Below are positions 29,909 through 38,144 of a stretch of 64,000 nucleotides of DNA, in pieces (the stretch's first letter is position 1; every line of letters starts with the position of its first letter). The DNA is taken from positions 248,001 to 312,000 of IMG/VR virus record IMGVR_UViG_3300027770_000025; one strand, written 5' to 3'. This DNA is from a virus. A program made the position numbers and the translations under genes. The notes beneath the pieces were generated by a model. It ran no database searches and was not told the DNA's origin. It saw only the letters and a list, made by a program, of their open reading frames with translations.

Positions 29909-31088
29909 TTACCGGCTCTGCGAAAATTTTTCCGCTAGCGGGTTCAACTTGATAAACCGTAACTAGTAGATCGTCCCCGGGTTTAAGATTATTGGTTTTT
30001 TTACCAATTCTCTCCTGAGGGATAAGAGCCATAAGACCAAATGCTACAAGATCAATAAGAATACCATTTTTTCTCTTGTGTTTAATTTTTGCTTCAATTG
30101 GCTCGCATGTTCCGTCCTTGATTTGTTTATCAAGATCGTGTATAATAACGTTTCTTTCTAGAGGTTTCTCTAGGGTTAATGTTAATCTGTTATTGTCTTT
30201 AATCTCCTTAACGTAAAATTCGATCTCATCACCAGGATTTACACTAGTAATTGAGTTATCCTCGCTGAATTCAGTTTTATGTATAAGTCCAGTATAAACC
30301 TCTTCCCATTCAACAAATACGCCAAAGTTGCTTGTTCCAGTAACATATCCTTTATATTTCTTAGTAAGATCCAATTCCTGAATCTTGCTTTCCATAATTT
30401 TATTAAGATATTTCTTATAAGAAACGATAAAGATGTCCTTAGCTTCAATGTATCCTTCAATCATTACATGTAATTCTTTACCTATATAAGATTCAAAATC
30501 AGTAATTCTATTAGCAGCAGCCAAAGATCCAGGTAAGAAACATTTAATACCAGATAGATCAACAATATATCCACCCTTATTAATGCTCTCTATCTTAACC
30601 AGGTATGCACTAGACTCCTTCTTAATCTGTTCGAATAATTCAACTCTAAGGCTGTGTATGTAATATTCAACAACAGAACCTGAGTATACTCCCCCGCTTT
30701 TTCTAATCTTAGCCTGTAATACATCTCCTGGATTGAAAGATATGTCAGTTATTTTTAATTTGTCAGCGTCTTTTCTCTCCTTCTTAAGATCTATGTAAAT
30801 TGTTTGCCCTGTGCTTGTTTGTGCTAGTGCTTCTGTCTCGGTAACACTAACGACCTTACATGGGTAAATGCTACCCTCGTCAAGATCTTTAGATAAACTC
30901 ACATTTCCAGAAACCTCTCCGAAATAATTATTATAAGCATCTAATAGTTCCTGAGCATAAGGCTCATGACAATAGACTTTAGATCCACTAGGAATCCTTT
31001 TTAGTTTAGTGTTTGGTTTTCTGCCATTCTCTACGTCCCAGTTAAAATCGTCCGGGTTGTGTGTTTTATTTGATGATAAATCGATCAT
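29898..31088 (-). CDS. S1-domain RNA-binding protein, ribosomal protein S1-like
   Basis: 396 residues. At least three OB-fold S1 repeats are readable: ~160-220 (NKGGYIVDLSGIKCFLPGSL), ~245-308 (KGYVTGTSNFGVFVEWEEVY then GLIHKTE, and a closing VKEIKDNNRLTLTLE), and ~325-392 (RKNGILIDLVAFGLMALIP). A more divergent one lies at ~75-150. In bacteria S1 binds AU-rich mRNA leaders on the 30S subunit. Cellular S1 usually has four to six repeats, so this is a compact version. The first ~60 residues are unlike S1. The phage leaders are A-rich without Shine-Dalgarno sequences, so a role in mRNA recruitment is attractive, but this is inference. It is the first gene of a unit with a GATATATA element ~32 nt upstream and overlaps the amidoligase gene by 11 bp. 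Confidence 0.8.
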   Translation of the reverse strand: MIDLSSNKTHNPDDFNWDVENGRKPNTKLKRIPSGSKVYCHEPYAQELLDAYNNYFGEVSGNVSLSKDLDEGSIYPCKVVSVTETEALAQTSTGQTIYIDLKKERKDADKLKITDISFNPGDVLQAKIRKSGGVYSGSVVEYYIHSLRVELFEQIKKESSAYLVKIESINKGGYIVDLSGIKCFLPGSLAAANRITDFESYIGKELHVMIEGYIEAKDIFIVSYKKYLNKIMESKIQELDLTKKYKGYVTGTSNFGVFVEWEEVYTGLIHKTEFSEDNSITSVNPGDEIEFYVKEIKDNNRLTLTLEKPLERNVIIHDLDKQIKDGTCEPIEAKIKHKRKNGILIDLVAFGLMALIPQERIGKKTNNLKPGDDLLVTVYQVEPASGKIFAEPVNER

Positions 31089-31120
31089 GTTTTTTTTGTT
31101 TAAGAAGTTATTAATCTTAG

Positions 31121-31128
31121 TATATATC
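31121..31128 (-). promoter_or_regulatory. Putative late promoter
   Basis: Minus-strand GGATATATA, with the core at these positions, lies about 32 nt before the S1-domain gene ATG, in the 73-bp gap after the 511-residue gene. Confidence 0.55.
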
Positions 31129-31161
31129 CAAGCTTAAGTTCCTTTAAAAGTCCGTAATTTT

Positions 31162-32697
31162 TTAAAAAACTACAGGAACAAAACCTACCATAGGAGCAGG
31201 CCCACCAGGGGTTGGTACACCTCCGTTATAAATTAGCTTAAACTCAAGCATATTGGCTGCAAAGGAGAAAGCTAGAGCACTAGAAACTGCGATAGCACTG
31301 ATTCTTCTTTCTGGTATTGTTTTAAAAATTTTTCCTGTATTAAATGCTCTTCTGAGATAATCAGCAAGTCTTTTTCGACTTCCGTAATAAATCGGTGTAT
31401 AGAAACCACCTAAGGGTGGAGGGATTACACAAGGGGGTACAGGGGGAGTTGTAGCAAATGGCTGTAGTATTGTAGATACCCAATAATCTGAAATCCCCTT
31501 AGCCATGATATTATAAGGATCATTAGGATTAGCCTCATCTTCCACCGAAGATCTATCTGCATCAGCAATTGCAGCATCTATTAATTCCTGTACGTATCTT
31601 CTTTTTAGCTCCAAGAATCTTTCTGCCTCTGCTTTATATTCTATAGCCTTAGATTCAGATATACCATCAGATGTGTTTACTATTTCCGAATAAAGCTCAG
31701 ATCCTGTAGATAACCCTTTAACTAGATAATCTAACTGGCCTACTCCAAAAGCATCAATCTCACCACCAAAGAGATTGTCTAGATTAGCATTAGTTAGTAT
31801 ATTGCTTACTTTAAAAGCCTCATCTATATTGGCATCTATCTCGTCATCAGTATCATAATATTCATCTCCAGAATTTATCTCTTCATCAGTATAATAATCG
31901 CTGCTCAAGATTTTTAATTTTTTGAATAGCCCACTATCATACCTTTTATCATAAGTGAACTTAGTTATAAAATCCATTACCATATAATTAGGAATCCTCT
32001 GCGGATCATTAATATGCTCCTCCTGAAATAGCTCCTTAGATATGTTAATATTACGAAGATTCTTAAAATCCTCTATTTTTTTATCGCTGCTAGTTCCTAT
32101 GCTTTTTATAATCTCTATAGATTTATCTACAACTTCCTTTGTCCAATCAGAATAGCTAGGATCGAATCCTATTACATATAACCATTGTATATAATCTGAT
32201 GTTCCGTCATATTTTTGAACTATTCTTCTAGCTATTTCTAAAACTTGCCCACTCCTTGTCTTTGGAAAATTTGGAAATTGTGAGAAAAATATTGAATATG
32301 TAAAATCAGGTATACTTGCCCCGTTTAACTCTGCCCATGCTAAAAATTCAAGATCAAATTTATCCCGATACTCCTCAATATCAATGAGCGGAATTGGCTC
32401 TTTTAGATCCTCATATTTAGGATCTTTTAATTTCTTCTCTAATGTAGGTGATTTTTCGCTCTCAAGCAATTTAAAAGCTTTCGAAAATGCAGTCTTTAAT
32501 AATTCTGAATTCCCCTTCCGGTGTAAGTTACCAAACGGTGTTTGTGCGTTATTGTTTACAGCTAAAACATATTGATCCGCAAGATATGTTGCAAAATCAT
32601 CGACATCCTTTCCTGCAGGATCATAAGGTCCCTGAATCGATTGTCCAGAAAGCTTATTAGAAACATTAGTTATAAAAGAACTCCAATTTGCTGGCAT
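31162..32697 (-). CDS. Probable tail or baseplate structural protein (511 aa)
   Basis: The protein starts MPANWSSFITNVSNKLSGQS. The first ~60 residues read as an assembly domain (around DVDDFATYLADQYVLAVNNN). The middle is helical and charged (around TKEVVDKSIEIIKSIGTSSD), with an acidic run near 276-292 (DEEINSGDEYYDTDDEID). The C-terminus is hydrophobic and Pro/Gly-rich (VPTPGGPAPMVGFVPVVF). I recognise no known family. It starts 2 bp after the gp5-like spike gene and belongs to the hub operon, so a hub-associated or assembly role is likely. Confidence 0.5.
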   Translation of the reverse strand: MPANWSSFITNVSNKLSGQSIQGPYDPAGKDVDDFATYLADQYVLAVNNNAQTPFGNLHRKGNSELLKTAFSKAFKLLESEKSPTLEKKLKDPKYEDLKEPIPLIDIEEYRDKFDLEFLAWAELNGASIPDFTYSIFFSQFPNFPKTRSGQVLEIARRIVQKYDGTSDYIQWLYVIGFDPSYSDWTKEVVDKSIEIIKSIGTSSDKKIEDFKNLRNINISKELFQEEHINDPQRIPNYMVMDFITKFTYDKRYDSGLFKKLKILSSDYYTDEEINSGDEYYDTDDEIDANIDEAFKVSNILTNANLDNLFGGEIDAFGVGQLDYLVKGLSTGSELYSEIVNTSDGISESKAIEYKAEAERFLELKRRYVQELIDAAIADADRSSVEDEANPNDPYNIMAKGISDYWVSTILQPFATTPPVPPCVIPPPLGGFYTPIYYGSRKRLADYLRRAFNTGKIFKTIPERRISAIAVSSALAFSFAANMLEFKLIYNGGVPTPGGPAPMVGFVPVVF

Positions 32698-32699
32698 CG

Positions 32700-33401
32700 T
32701 TATTTGGTTTTAGATACTTGACTTAAATGCTGAGGATCTGTCATAGGTACAATAGGTACACCAGAAGGTCCTACCCCAGTTGGGTGTGTATGGGCATTAA
32801 AGAAAGTTAGAAAGGTGCTTCCTAAAACTAGTTTCTCTATAGCGGCTTCCCCCAGCTCTATATTTTGAGATTTTACAATCACTTTTTGCTTTGCCCCTTG
32901 TTTTTCCATTCTAACCTCGTCATCATTCAGTTTTAAAACTATTCTAAGTTTCTCTTTATCCGTTCCAGCATTTTGTGTATCAAGTTGAATAGTTGCATCA
33001 CCGAGTTGAAAAACAAGACCTTTTTTTCTTGTGTATATCATCTTCAGAGTTCCTGGTTGAGCCTCCGAGTCATAAATTAAAGCATGTGTACCCTCATATG
33101 AATTATCCTCCTTGAGTTCTGTCATAAGATCCTTAGAAATCTCCTTAATATAGTGATAGCTTATCTTGTAATAATTATTATCCTCAAAATGAACTGCTAC
33201 GACAGAGCCTACTCTAGGTATGCTTATGTTGCCTCCGCCGAAATCTCCGCCAAAAGATAAACCTGCAATCTGTTCTGCCCAGGGCAAATCATCAGAAGGA
33301 ATACCGTCAAATATACCAAAAACTTCTATTTTTGCTCTTCCTTGGTAAAGTGGATCTTCAATATCAACCACCTTACCAAGGTATGTTTTTTCACTTGGCA
33401 T
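32700..33401 (-). CDS. Baseplate spike/hub OB-fold protein, gp5-like, without lysozyme domain
   Basis: 233 residues. The N-terminus (LGKVVDIEDPLYQGRAKIEV, ~8-27) and IPRVGSVVAVHFEDNNYYKI (~61-80) match the OB-fold of T4 gp5 and related spike proteins. The C-terminal region has short alternating strands and the signature FFNAHTHPTGVGPSGVP, which is common at the end of gp5/VgrG-type spikes. T4 gp5 is 575 residues with an internal lysozyme domain; here there is no room for one, so wall penetration must rely on another protein. It sits 2 bp after the repeat-bearing 846-residue gene and downstream of the gp27-like hub, the expected partner. Confidence 0.8.
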   Translation of the reverse strand: MPSEKTYLGKVVDIEDPLYQGRAKIEVFGIFDGIPSDDLPWAEQIAGLSFGGDFGGGNISIPRVGSVVAVHFEDNNYYKISYHYIKEISKDLMTELKEDNSYEGTHALIYDSEAQPGTLKMIYTRKKGLVFQLGDATIQLDTQNAGTDKEKLRIVLKLNDDEVRMEKQGAKQKVIVKSQNIELGEAAIEKLVLGSTFLTFFNAHTHPTGVGPSGVPIVPMTDPQHLSQVSKTK

Positions 33402-33403
33402 AA

Positions 33404-35944
33404 TTATTCAAATTTTTCAGGACTAGGATTCATCCCACCTGTGCTAATATTATACTTATCTTTCGATTTTAAATTTCCCATATCTAAAGGGTTTTCGACT
33501 ATAAAATCTCCGCTCGTGTTCGGATAAGCTTTTCCTATATCTCCCCTTGATTTTCTACTCTCCATTTCAGATTTTTGATAAACTGCATTAGGCTTTGTAG
33601 TGAATGTGTTTACTGCATCTCTAAGTTCCCCATTAGAAGCAATTTTTTGTGTTTGTGCATAAACAGGTCCTGCTTCTATAGTTGTTTGATTTGCATTTTT
33701 TACAGCATCAGGATAAACCTTTTGTTCAGTGAGTGGTATTGGATTTTGATTAGGTGGATATACATCGTCTGATATTTGGGGATAAACTCTATCAGGTACA
33801 CCTAGATCAGATCCAGGAACGTTGGAATAAGCATCACCTCCTGGATTAGTGTAAACCCTATCGGGTACACCTAGGTCAGATCCGGGAACGTTGGAATAAG
33901 CATCACCTACTGGATTAGTGTAAACCCTATCGGGTACACCTAGAGCAGTTCCTGGTACATCACTATAAACGTCTCCACCGGGATTAGTGTAAACCCTATC
34001 GGGAACACCTAGAGCAGTTCCTGGTACATCACTATAAACGTCTCCACCAGGATTAGTATAAACCCTATCTGGTACACCTAAGTCTGTTCCAGGTACGCTA
34101 GTGTACGCGTCCCCGCCAGGTGCGGGATATACCCTATCGGGGACTCCTAAGTCTGCTCCAGGCACAGTAGCATAGACGTCACCAGTGGGAACAGGATATA
34201 CCCTATCAGGAACACCTAAATCAGTCCCAGGCACAGTAGCATAGACGTCACCCGTGGGAACAGGATATACCCTTCCAGGTACACCCAAATCTGTACCAGG
34301 TACTTCGTTGTAAGCATCACCCACTGGTGCGGTATAAACTCTATCAGGAACTCCTAAATCAGGTCCGGGTACACTCGTGTATGAGTCTCCCCCGGGTGCA
34401 GGGTAAACCCTACCTTGAATACCAGATACGCTGCTAACACCTAAATCTTGACCCGGTACTTTACCATATACGTCATCTGATACTTTTTTATAAACTCTCT
34501 GTGGCGGACCACCTAAACCTGCTGTTTGTGGATTAGGTAGCTCTGTCTTTTTGAATCCAGCATTAACATTACCTAGTTGATCCAAGAATTGCTGAGCACT
34601 GTTAAATGATAATTTACCTAATACCTGGGAAGGATTCAAGCTATATATGTTACCAAGGGCTAGTGAGTCTAAGCCAGCAACATTAGGTTTTATGAAGCTT
34701 GCAACTCCTTCGTTAATAAGATCATTTAGTGAATTACTTAAAAAGTTAGTTAATAGCTCACCCCCCATAGAAAGAATATCACTACCTAAATTACTAGGAT
34801 TTCTCTGAACCGATGATCTAGCTCCGTCCCAACTATCACCAAGAATCATCGGCTTACCGTCTTGTCTGATATTTGGATATTGGTTTCTCATTCTGACCCT
34901 GCCTACTATAATTCTGAATTTCTGTCCTACTGGTGTTGCTATGTCTGAACCCGCACTGATCTCAGTTGGAATTGCTGTGCTCTCGCTGAAATCGAATTCA
35001 CAATTTCTGCACTCAAAAACTATAACCGGCTTTATGCCTGATTGATCTTGTTGATTTCTAAACATAGACAAATCGTTATCAACACCAGCCCCACCTAAGA
35101 CATTACCTACAAACGAATTAAATCCGCTTGCAGGATTTGTGTCTGATGATCCCCCGTTATTTTCGCTATTCTGTTCACCCGCAACATCTCCTATGTTTGT
35201 CCCTGGGTTATTGCCGGATCCAAGCATCGATGTTAAATTGTCTATCGTAGTTAAAGCAGCAGAAGATCCTATAAGTCTAGATGTCTTGAAAAAATTACGT
35301 ATTTCAGAAACGAAAATATACATAGTAAATTTTCTAAGGTTTCTTGGAACTAACTCTCTCATATTATCATAGTCAAAAGTTGCCTGATTATATAGATCTG
35401 CAAGAGCACTCATTCTCAAATTTAGAGACTCCAATGTGGTAAACTCTAAAGCCTTACTTGCAGTTCTTTGTGAGTTAAATTCACTACCAGACTCAGCAGC
35501 AAATCCCTTTCTTGATACCAAAGATAATTGATCTAATCCTGATATTGTCTGTAAAAACCAAGGTGAATTATTAAGTAAGTCAGTTAAACTATTTTTAAAC
35601 TGTATAAGCATATCTGATCTTTTTCCTCCCCTAGGAAATTGTGCCTCCCTTTCTCTTAGATATGATGTTGCAGAATAAAAATTGATAGCTCCATTTGGTG
35701 TAGTCCTGTAGGAATACTGCGGTTGGCCGAAAGGATTATTTGAGCTAAATCCACTAGGAATATATGATGTTTCTCTAAAAAGAGGACTGGGAGGAAGACC
35801 GTCGTCATCTCTTATTGGGAGTGTACCGAAATCTATCACTATTTTAAATCCAAGATATGTTGGATCCTCGTACTTTCCTTGTTTGGATAGCTTAAAGCCT
35901 TTTAAAAATAGACTCCTTAATTTATCTGTTGCTCCTAGTGACAT
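33404..35944 (-). CDS. Hub-operon structural protein with nine 23-residue repeats (846 aa)
   Basis: The protein starts MSLGATDKLRSLFLKGFKLS. Residues 1-~500 are a mixed domain that includes a Cys-bearing beta segment (PVIVFECRNCEFDFSES). Residues 512-718 are nine tandem 23-residue repeats with consensus RVYxxPxGDxYxxVPGxDLGVPD, flanked by one degenerate copy on each side. The tail is polar. The repeat has a fixed Tyr/Pro/Gly spacing and no helix signal, suggesting an extended or beta-turn rod. Copies differ little and two adjacent ones encode identical residues, so copy number probably changes by recombination. It lies between the gp27-like hub and the gp5-like spike. I do not recognise the globular domain. 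Confidence 0.6.
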   Translation of the reverse strand: MSLGATDKLRSLFLKGFKLSKQGKYEDPTYLGFKIVIDFGTLPIRDDDGLPPSPLFRETSYIPSGFSSNNPFGQPQYSYRTTPNGAINFYSATSYLREREAQFPRGGKRSDMLIQFKNSLTDLLNNSPWFLQTISGLDQLSLVSRKGFAAESGSEFNSQRTASKALEFTTLESLNLRMSALADLYNQATFDYDNMRELVPRNLRKFTMYIFVSEIRNFFKTSRLIGSSAALTTIDNLTSMLGSGNNPGTNIGDVAGEQNSENNGGSSDTNPASGFNSFVGNVLGGAGVDNDLSMFRNQQDQSGIKPVIVFECRNCEFDFSESTAIPTEISAGSDIATPVGQKFRIIVGRVRMRNQYPNIRQDGKPMILGDSWDGARSSVQRNPSNLGSDILSMGGELLTNFLSNSLNDLINEGVASFIKPNVAGLDSLALGNIYSLNPSQVLGKLSFNSAQQFLDQLGNVNAGFKKTELPNPQTAGLGGPPQRVYKKVSDDVYGKVPGQDLGVSSVSGIQGRVYPAPGGDSYTSVPGPDLGVPDRVYTAPVGDAYNEVPGTDLGVPGRVYPVPTGDVYATVPGTDLGVPDRVYPVPTGDVYATVPGADLGVPDRVYPAPGGDAYTSVPGTDLGVPDRVYTNPGGDVYSDVPGTALGVPDRVYTNPGGDVYSDVPGTALGVPDRVYTNPVGDAYSNVPGSDLGVPDRVYTNPGGDAYSNVPGSDLGVPDRVYPQISDDVYPPNQNPIPLTEQKVYPDAVKNANQTTIEAGPVYAQTQKIASNGELRDAVNTFTTKPNAVYQKSEMESRKSRGDIGKAYPNTSGDFIVENPLDMGNLKSKDKYNISTGGMNPSPEKFE
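33791..34411 (-). repeat. Nine tandem 69-bp coding repeats
   Basis: Nine head-to-tail 69-bp units with no spacers, each encoding 23 residues of the 846-residue protein. Several neighbouring units are almost identical at the DNA level; those encoding TNPGGDVYSDVPGTALGVPD are the closest. The frame is kept throughout. Confidence 0.95.
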
Positions 35945-35960
35945 TAATAGATTTAATTTT

Positions 35961-35970
35961 TATATTTATC
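35961..35970 (-). promoter_or_regulatory. Putative late promoter (TATAAATA-like variant)
   Basis: Minus-strand GATAAATATA lies 16 nt before the ATG at 35,944, in the 33-bp gap after the hub gene. It resembles the T4 late -10 element TATAAATA even more than the other copies do. Confidence 0.45.
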
Positions 35971-35977
35971 TTATTTT

Positions 35978-37537
35978 TTAAACTTCATTTTTAAGAATAG
36001 AAATAGGGAATGCCTTAGGAGCAGCTCCCGAAGAGTTAGCTTTCCATGTTCTTTTAGCTAATACTAAATGTTGCTTCATTCCCGCACTTCCTCTGTTCCA
36101 ATATATTGACATAGAGAAAACGACATAATTACCAGACAAAAACTCATCTTTAGTTGGGCTCATTGAGGTATTATTTTCTTTATTAGGTAGATCTCCAACA
36201 TTCTGTTGTCTTATGCCTCCGCTCGAAACGTAAATAGCTACAGGGATAACCTGACCCCTATAGATTCCAGGAAAGAAATCAGTAAGCTCCACTTCTAGTG
36301 TTAGCTTTGTGCAATCGTTTATATTTATAAGATTCTGATATTTAGCATGAAGGTAATTCTTATGAACACCACCATTATCAGAAACCTGGGTATTTAATAC
36401 TCCAAGCCATTCTCTTCTTTTTTCTTCCTTGTATTCATTTCCTCTGGCTCTACCTTTTTGTAGAATAGCTCCTACACCAACATGCTCAGCTGTAATTGAC
36501 TCTATTGGATAGCTAACATATTTTTGACCAGGATCATCATTTTCTGTATTTTCGTCATAGAATCCTATGTCGGTAATATAACCACTCTGATTTACATTAT
36601 TACCTGCCCTAGAGGTTAAGGTATATCCATTTATAAAATAAGGCACTAAGCCAAATCCTACCCTATTAGTTATAACCAAAGGTACAGTTTGAGCTGTTGG
36701 TGCGGTTCCCTCCGGAAGAGCAGCATCTATTTTATTACCCGCCGAGGTATATCCAGGTAAAATCCTAGCCTCTGCTTTAGGATCTTTATCAAATGCAAAT
36801 TGAGATCCAAGGTTAACAAAATTAAGATTATAATAAGGATCTATCCAGCAATCATAAAAGCTAGTATCGTCGTCTTTATAAGATCTAAGTGAAACCTCCT
36901 GTATGAAATCATAATAAGAATAATTTGGACATATCCAAGTCATTTTATCCGCTAGCGATTTATCATTAGAAGAAAATCCCAGATTCAAATCTTGCGAGAC
37001 CTCAAGCAGAGTATCGTGTGAATTTAAACTACTGAATGATTTTATTCGGTTTGTGTAAATTCCGGGTATTCTGCATTCTGCAACTATATTAAATCTTAAA
37101 TTAATACCCTTCCCCTCAGGATCACTTCCAGATTCAGAGTATTTACTCGATACATCACTAGCAACATTTAGTATATTAAAATCCATTCTTATTGGCTTAT
37201 AGTAATCACCAGGTGCTCTCATGTAGAGAGAAACTATGTCTCCATCTTTAGGGTAATTCACTGATATAAATATGCTTTCAGCTGCAATAAAAGAAAATCT
37301 GATGACTGGCATAAACCCACCAAGATCCATGTCAAATTTAGTAAGATATAGCGAAATATTATAACCATTAATCGAAATAAACGGCACATTTAATCCCGTA
37401 GATTTTTCTGCAGTTTCCCCTGAACTTCTTAATGAATTAACATCACTAGCTCCGTTAGCAAGGTCAGTCTGAACTAGCTCGTCCAGCTTCATGTTGTTTA
37501 GTGCTGAACTAGATATAATTATAGAATCTCTTTCCAT
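35978..37537 (-). CDS. Baseplate hub protein, gp27-like
   Basis: 519 residues. Features typical of gp27/gpD-type hubs are a first beta-barrel (~60-110) with GGFMPVIRFSFIAAESIF followed by the strand pair GDIVSLYMRAPGDYY, and a middle domain with HDTLLEVSQDLNLGFSSNDK, then DKMTWICPNYSYYDFIQEV and the strand FYDCWIDPYYNLNFVN (~175-240). This Leu-Gly-Phe-x-x-Asn ... Trp-Ile ... Asp-Phe-Ile pattern is shared by hub proteins of contractile tails. In T4, gp27 trimers form the central cylinder that carries gp5, and here the gp5-like gene lies downstream in the same direction. It is preceded by the LysM/gp53-like gene (gap 6 bp). Confidence 0.75.
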   Translation of the reverse strand: MERDSIIISSSALNNMKLDELVQTDLANGASDVNSLRSSGETAEKSTGLNVPFISINGYNISLYLTKFDMDLGGFMPVIRFSFIAAESIFISVNYPKDGDIVSLYMRAPGDYYKPIRMDFNILNVASDVSSKYSESGSDPEGKGINLRFNIVAECRIPGIYTNRIKSFSSLNSHDTLLEVSQDLNLGFSSNDKSLADKMTWICPNYSYYDFIQEVSLRSYKDDDTSFYDCWIDPYYNLNFVNLGSQFAFDKDPKAEARILPGYTSAGNKIDAALPEGTAPTAQTVPLVITNRVGFGLVPYFINGYTLTSRAGNNVNQSGYITDIGFYDENTENDDPGQKYVSYPIESITAEHVGVGAILQKGRARGNEYKEEKRREWLGVLNTQVSDNGGVHKNYLHAKYQNLININDCTKLTLEVELTDFFPGIYRGQVIPVAIYVSSGGIRQQNVGDLPNKENNTSMSPTKDEFLSGNYVVFSMSIYWNRGSAGMKQHLVLAKRTWKANSSGAAPKAFPISILKNEV

Positions 37538-37543
37538 TTATCT

Positions 37544-38134
37544 TTAGCTTGTCTGCGGTGTATTGAATCCTCCTCCGCCAGCATTCGGAGCGAATACAAA
37601 GAATCCTTTTTTCTTTAATATTGTCTTTTCCCCTGGTTGTAATACATTAGGTGGAAGATTAAGCTCGGGCTTATTTTTTATTTTATCCTGTAAAAATTTC
37701 TTTCTGCCGTCACTCACTTTAAATTTTTTCTGCTCCTGATTTTTCTTGAATACGTTATTAGGATTTGTATTTGTATTAGAAGTAACCTGCTGATTCTGTA
37801 TTTTCTTAACCCTAAAAGTTTCCTTTACCGTACTGGCATCAGGGATTGCTAAAGCCATACCCTCCTTTAAAGCAAAGGGATTACCTATTGCATTAAACTT
37901 TAATAGCGACCCAACCATACCGGGATCTCCCAGTTTAATAGCTGCTATTAGATCTGGTCTCATTTGATAATACTCGGTAACAATAAAGAAAGAAGCTATC
38001 GATACAGGTAAGTTTTTATATGTTATAGAAGCTTTAGTTAAATCCCATATACCATAGGTTCCCGTTGTATTCAAATCAGTTTGAGGATTGAATACTGATT
38101 TATTCTGGGTGATGGTGTCTATTATTAATGCCAT
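37544..38134 (-). CDS. gp53-like baseplate protein with LysM-type fold
   Basis: 196 residues. Residues ~48-100 follow the LysM/gp53 pattern: YYQMRPDLIAAIKLGDPGMV, then LLKFNAIGNPFALKEGMALA ending in IPD, in which a Tyr-Arg-Pro-Asp-Leu-Ile helix is followed by an Asn-x-Ile ... Leu-x-x-Gly ... Ile-Pro turn. In T4, gp53 clamps neighbouring wedges together. The remainder is a low-complexity linker rich in Asn, Gln and Lys (ending ANAGGGGFNTPQTS), probably disordered. It lies 6 bp before the hub gene. Confidence 0.65.
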   Translation of the reverse strand: MALIIDTITQNKSVFNPQTDLNTTGTYGIWDLTKASITYKNLPVSIASFFIVTEYYQMRPDLIAAIKLGDPGMVGSLLKFNAIGNPFALKEGMALAIPDASTVKETFRVKKIQNQQVTSNTNTNPNNVFKKNQEQKKFKVSDGRKKFLQDKIKNKPELNLPPNVLQPGEKTILKKKGFFVFAPNAGGGGFNTPQTS

Positions 38135-38144
38135 TTTATATTAA

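Noticed and set aside
33791-34411. Regular 69-bp direct repeats considered as a CRISPR-like array
   Set aside because: There are no unique spacers, the units are contiguous and in frame, and the translation gives a consistent 23-residue repeat.
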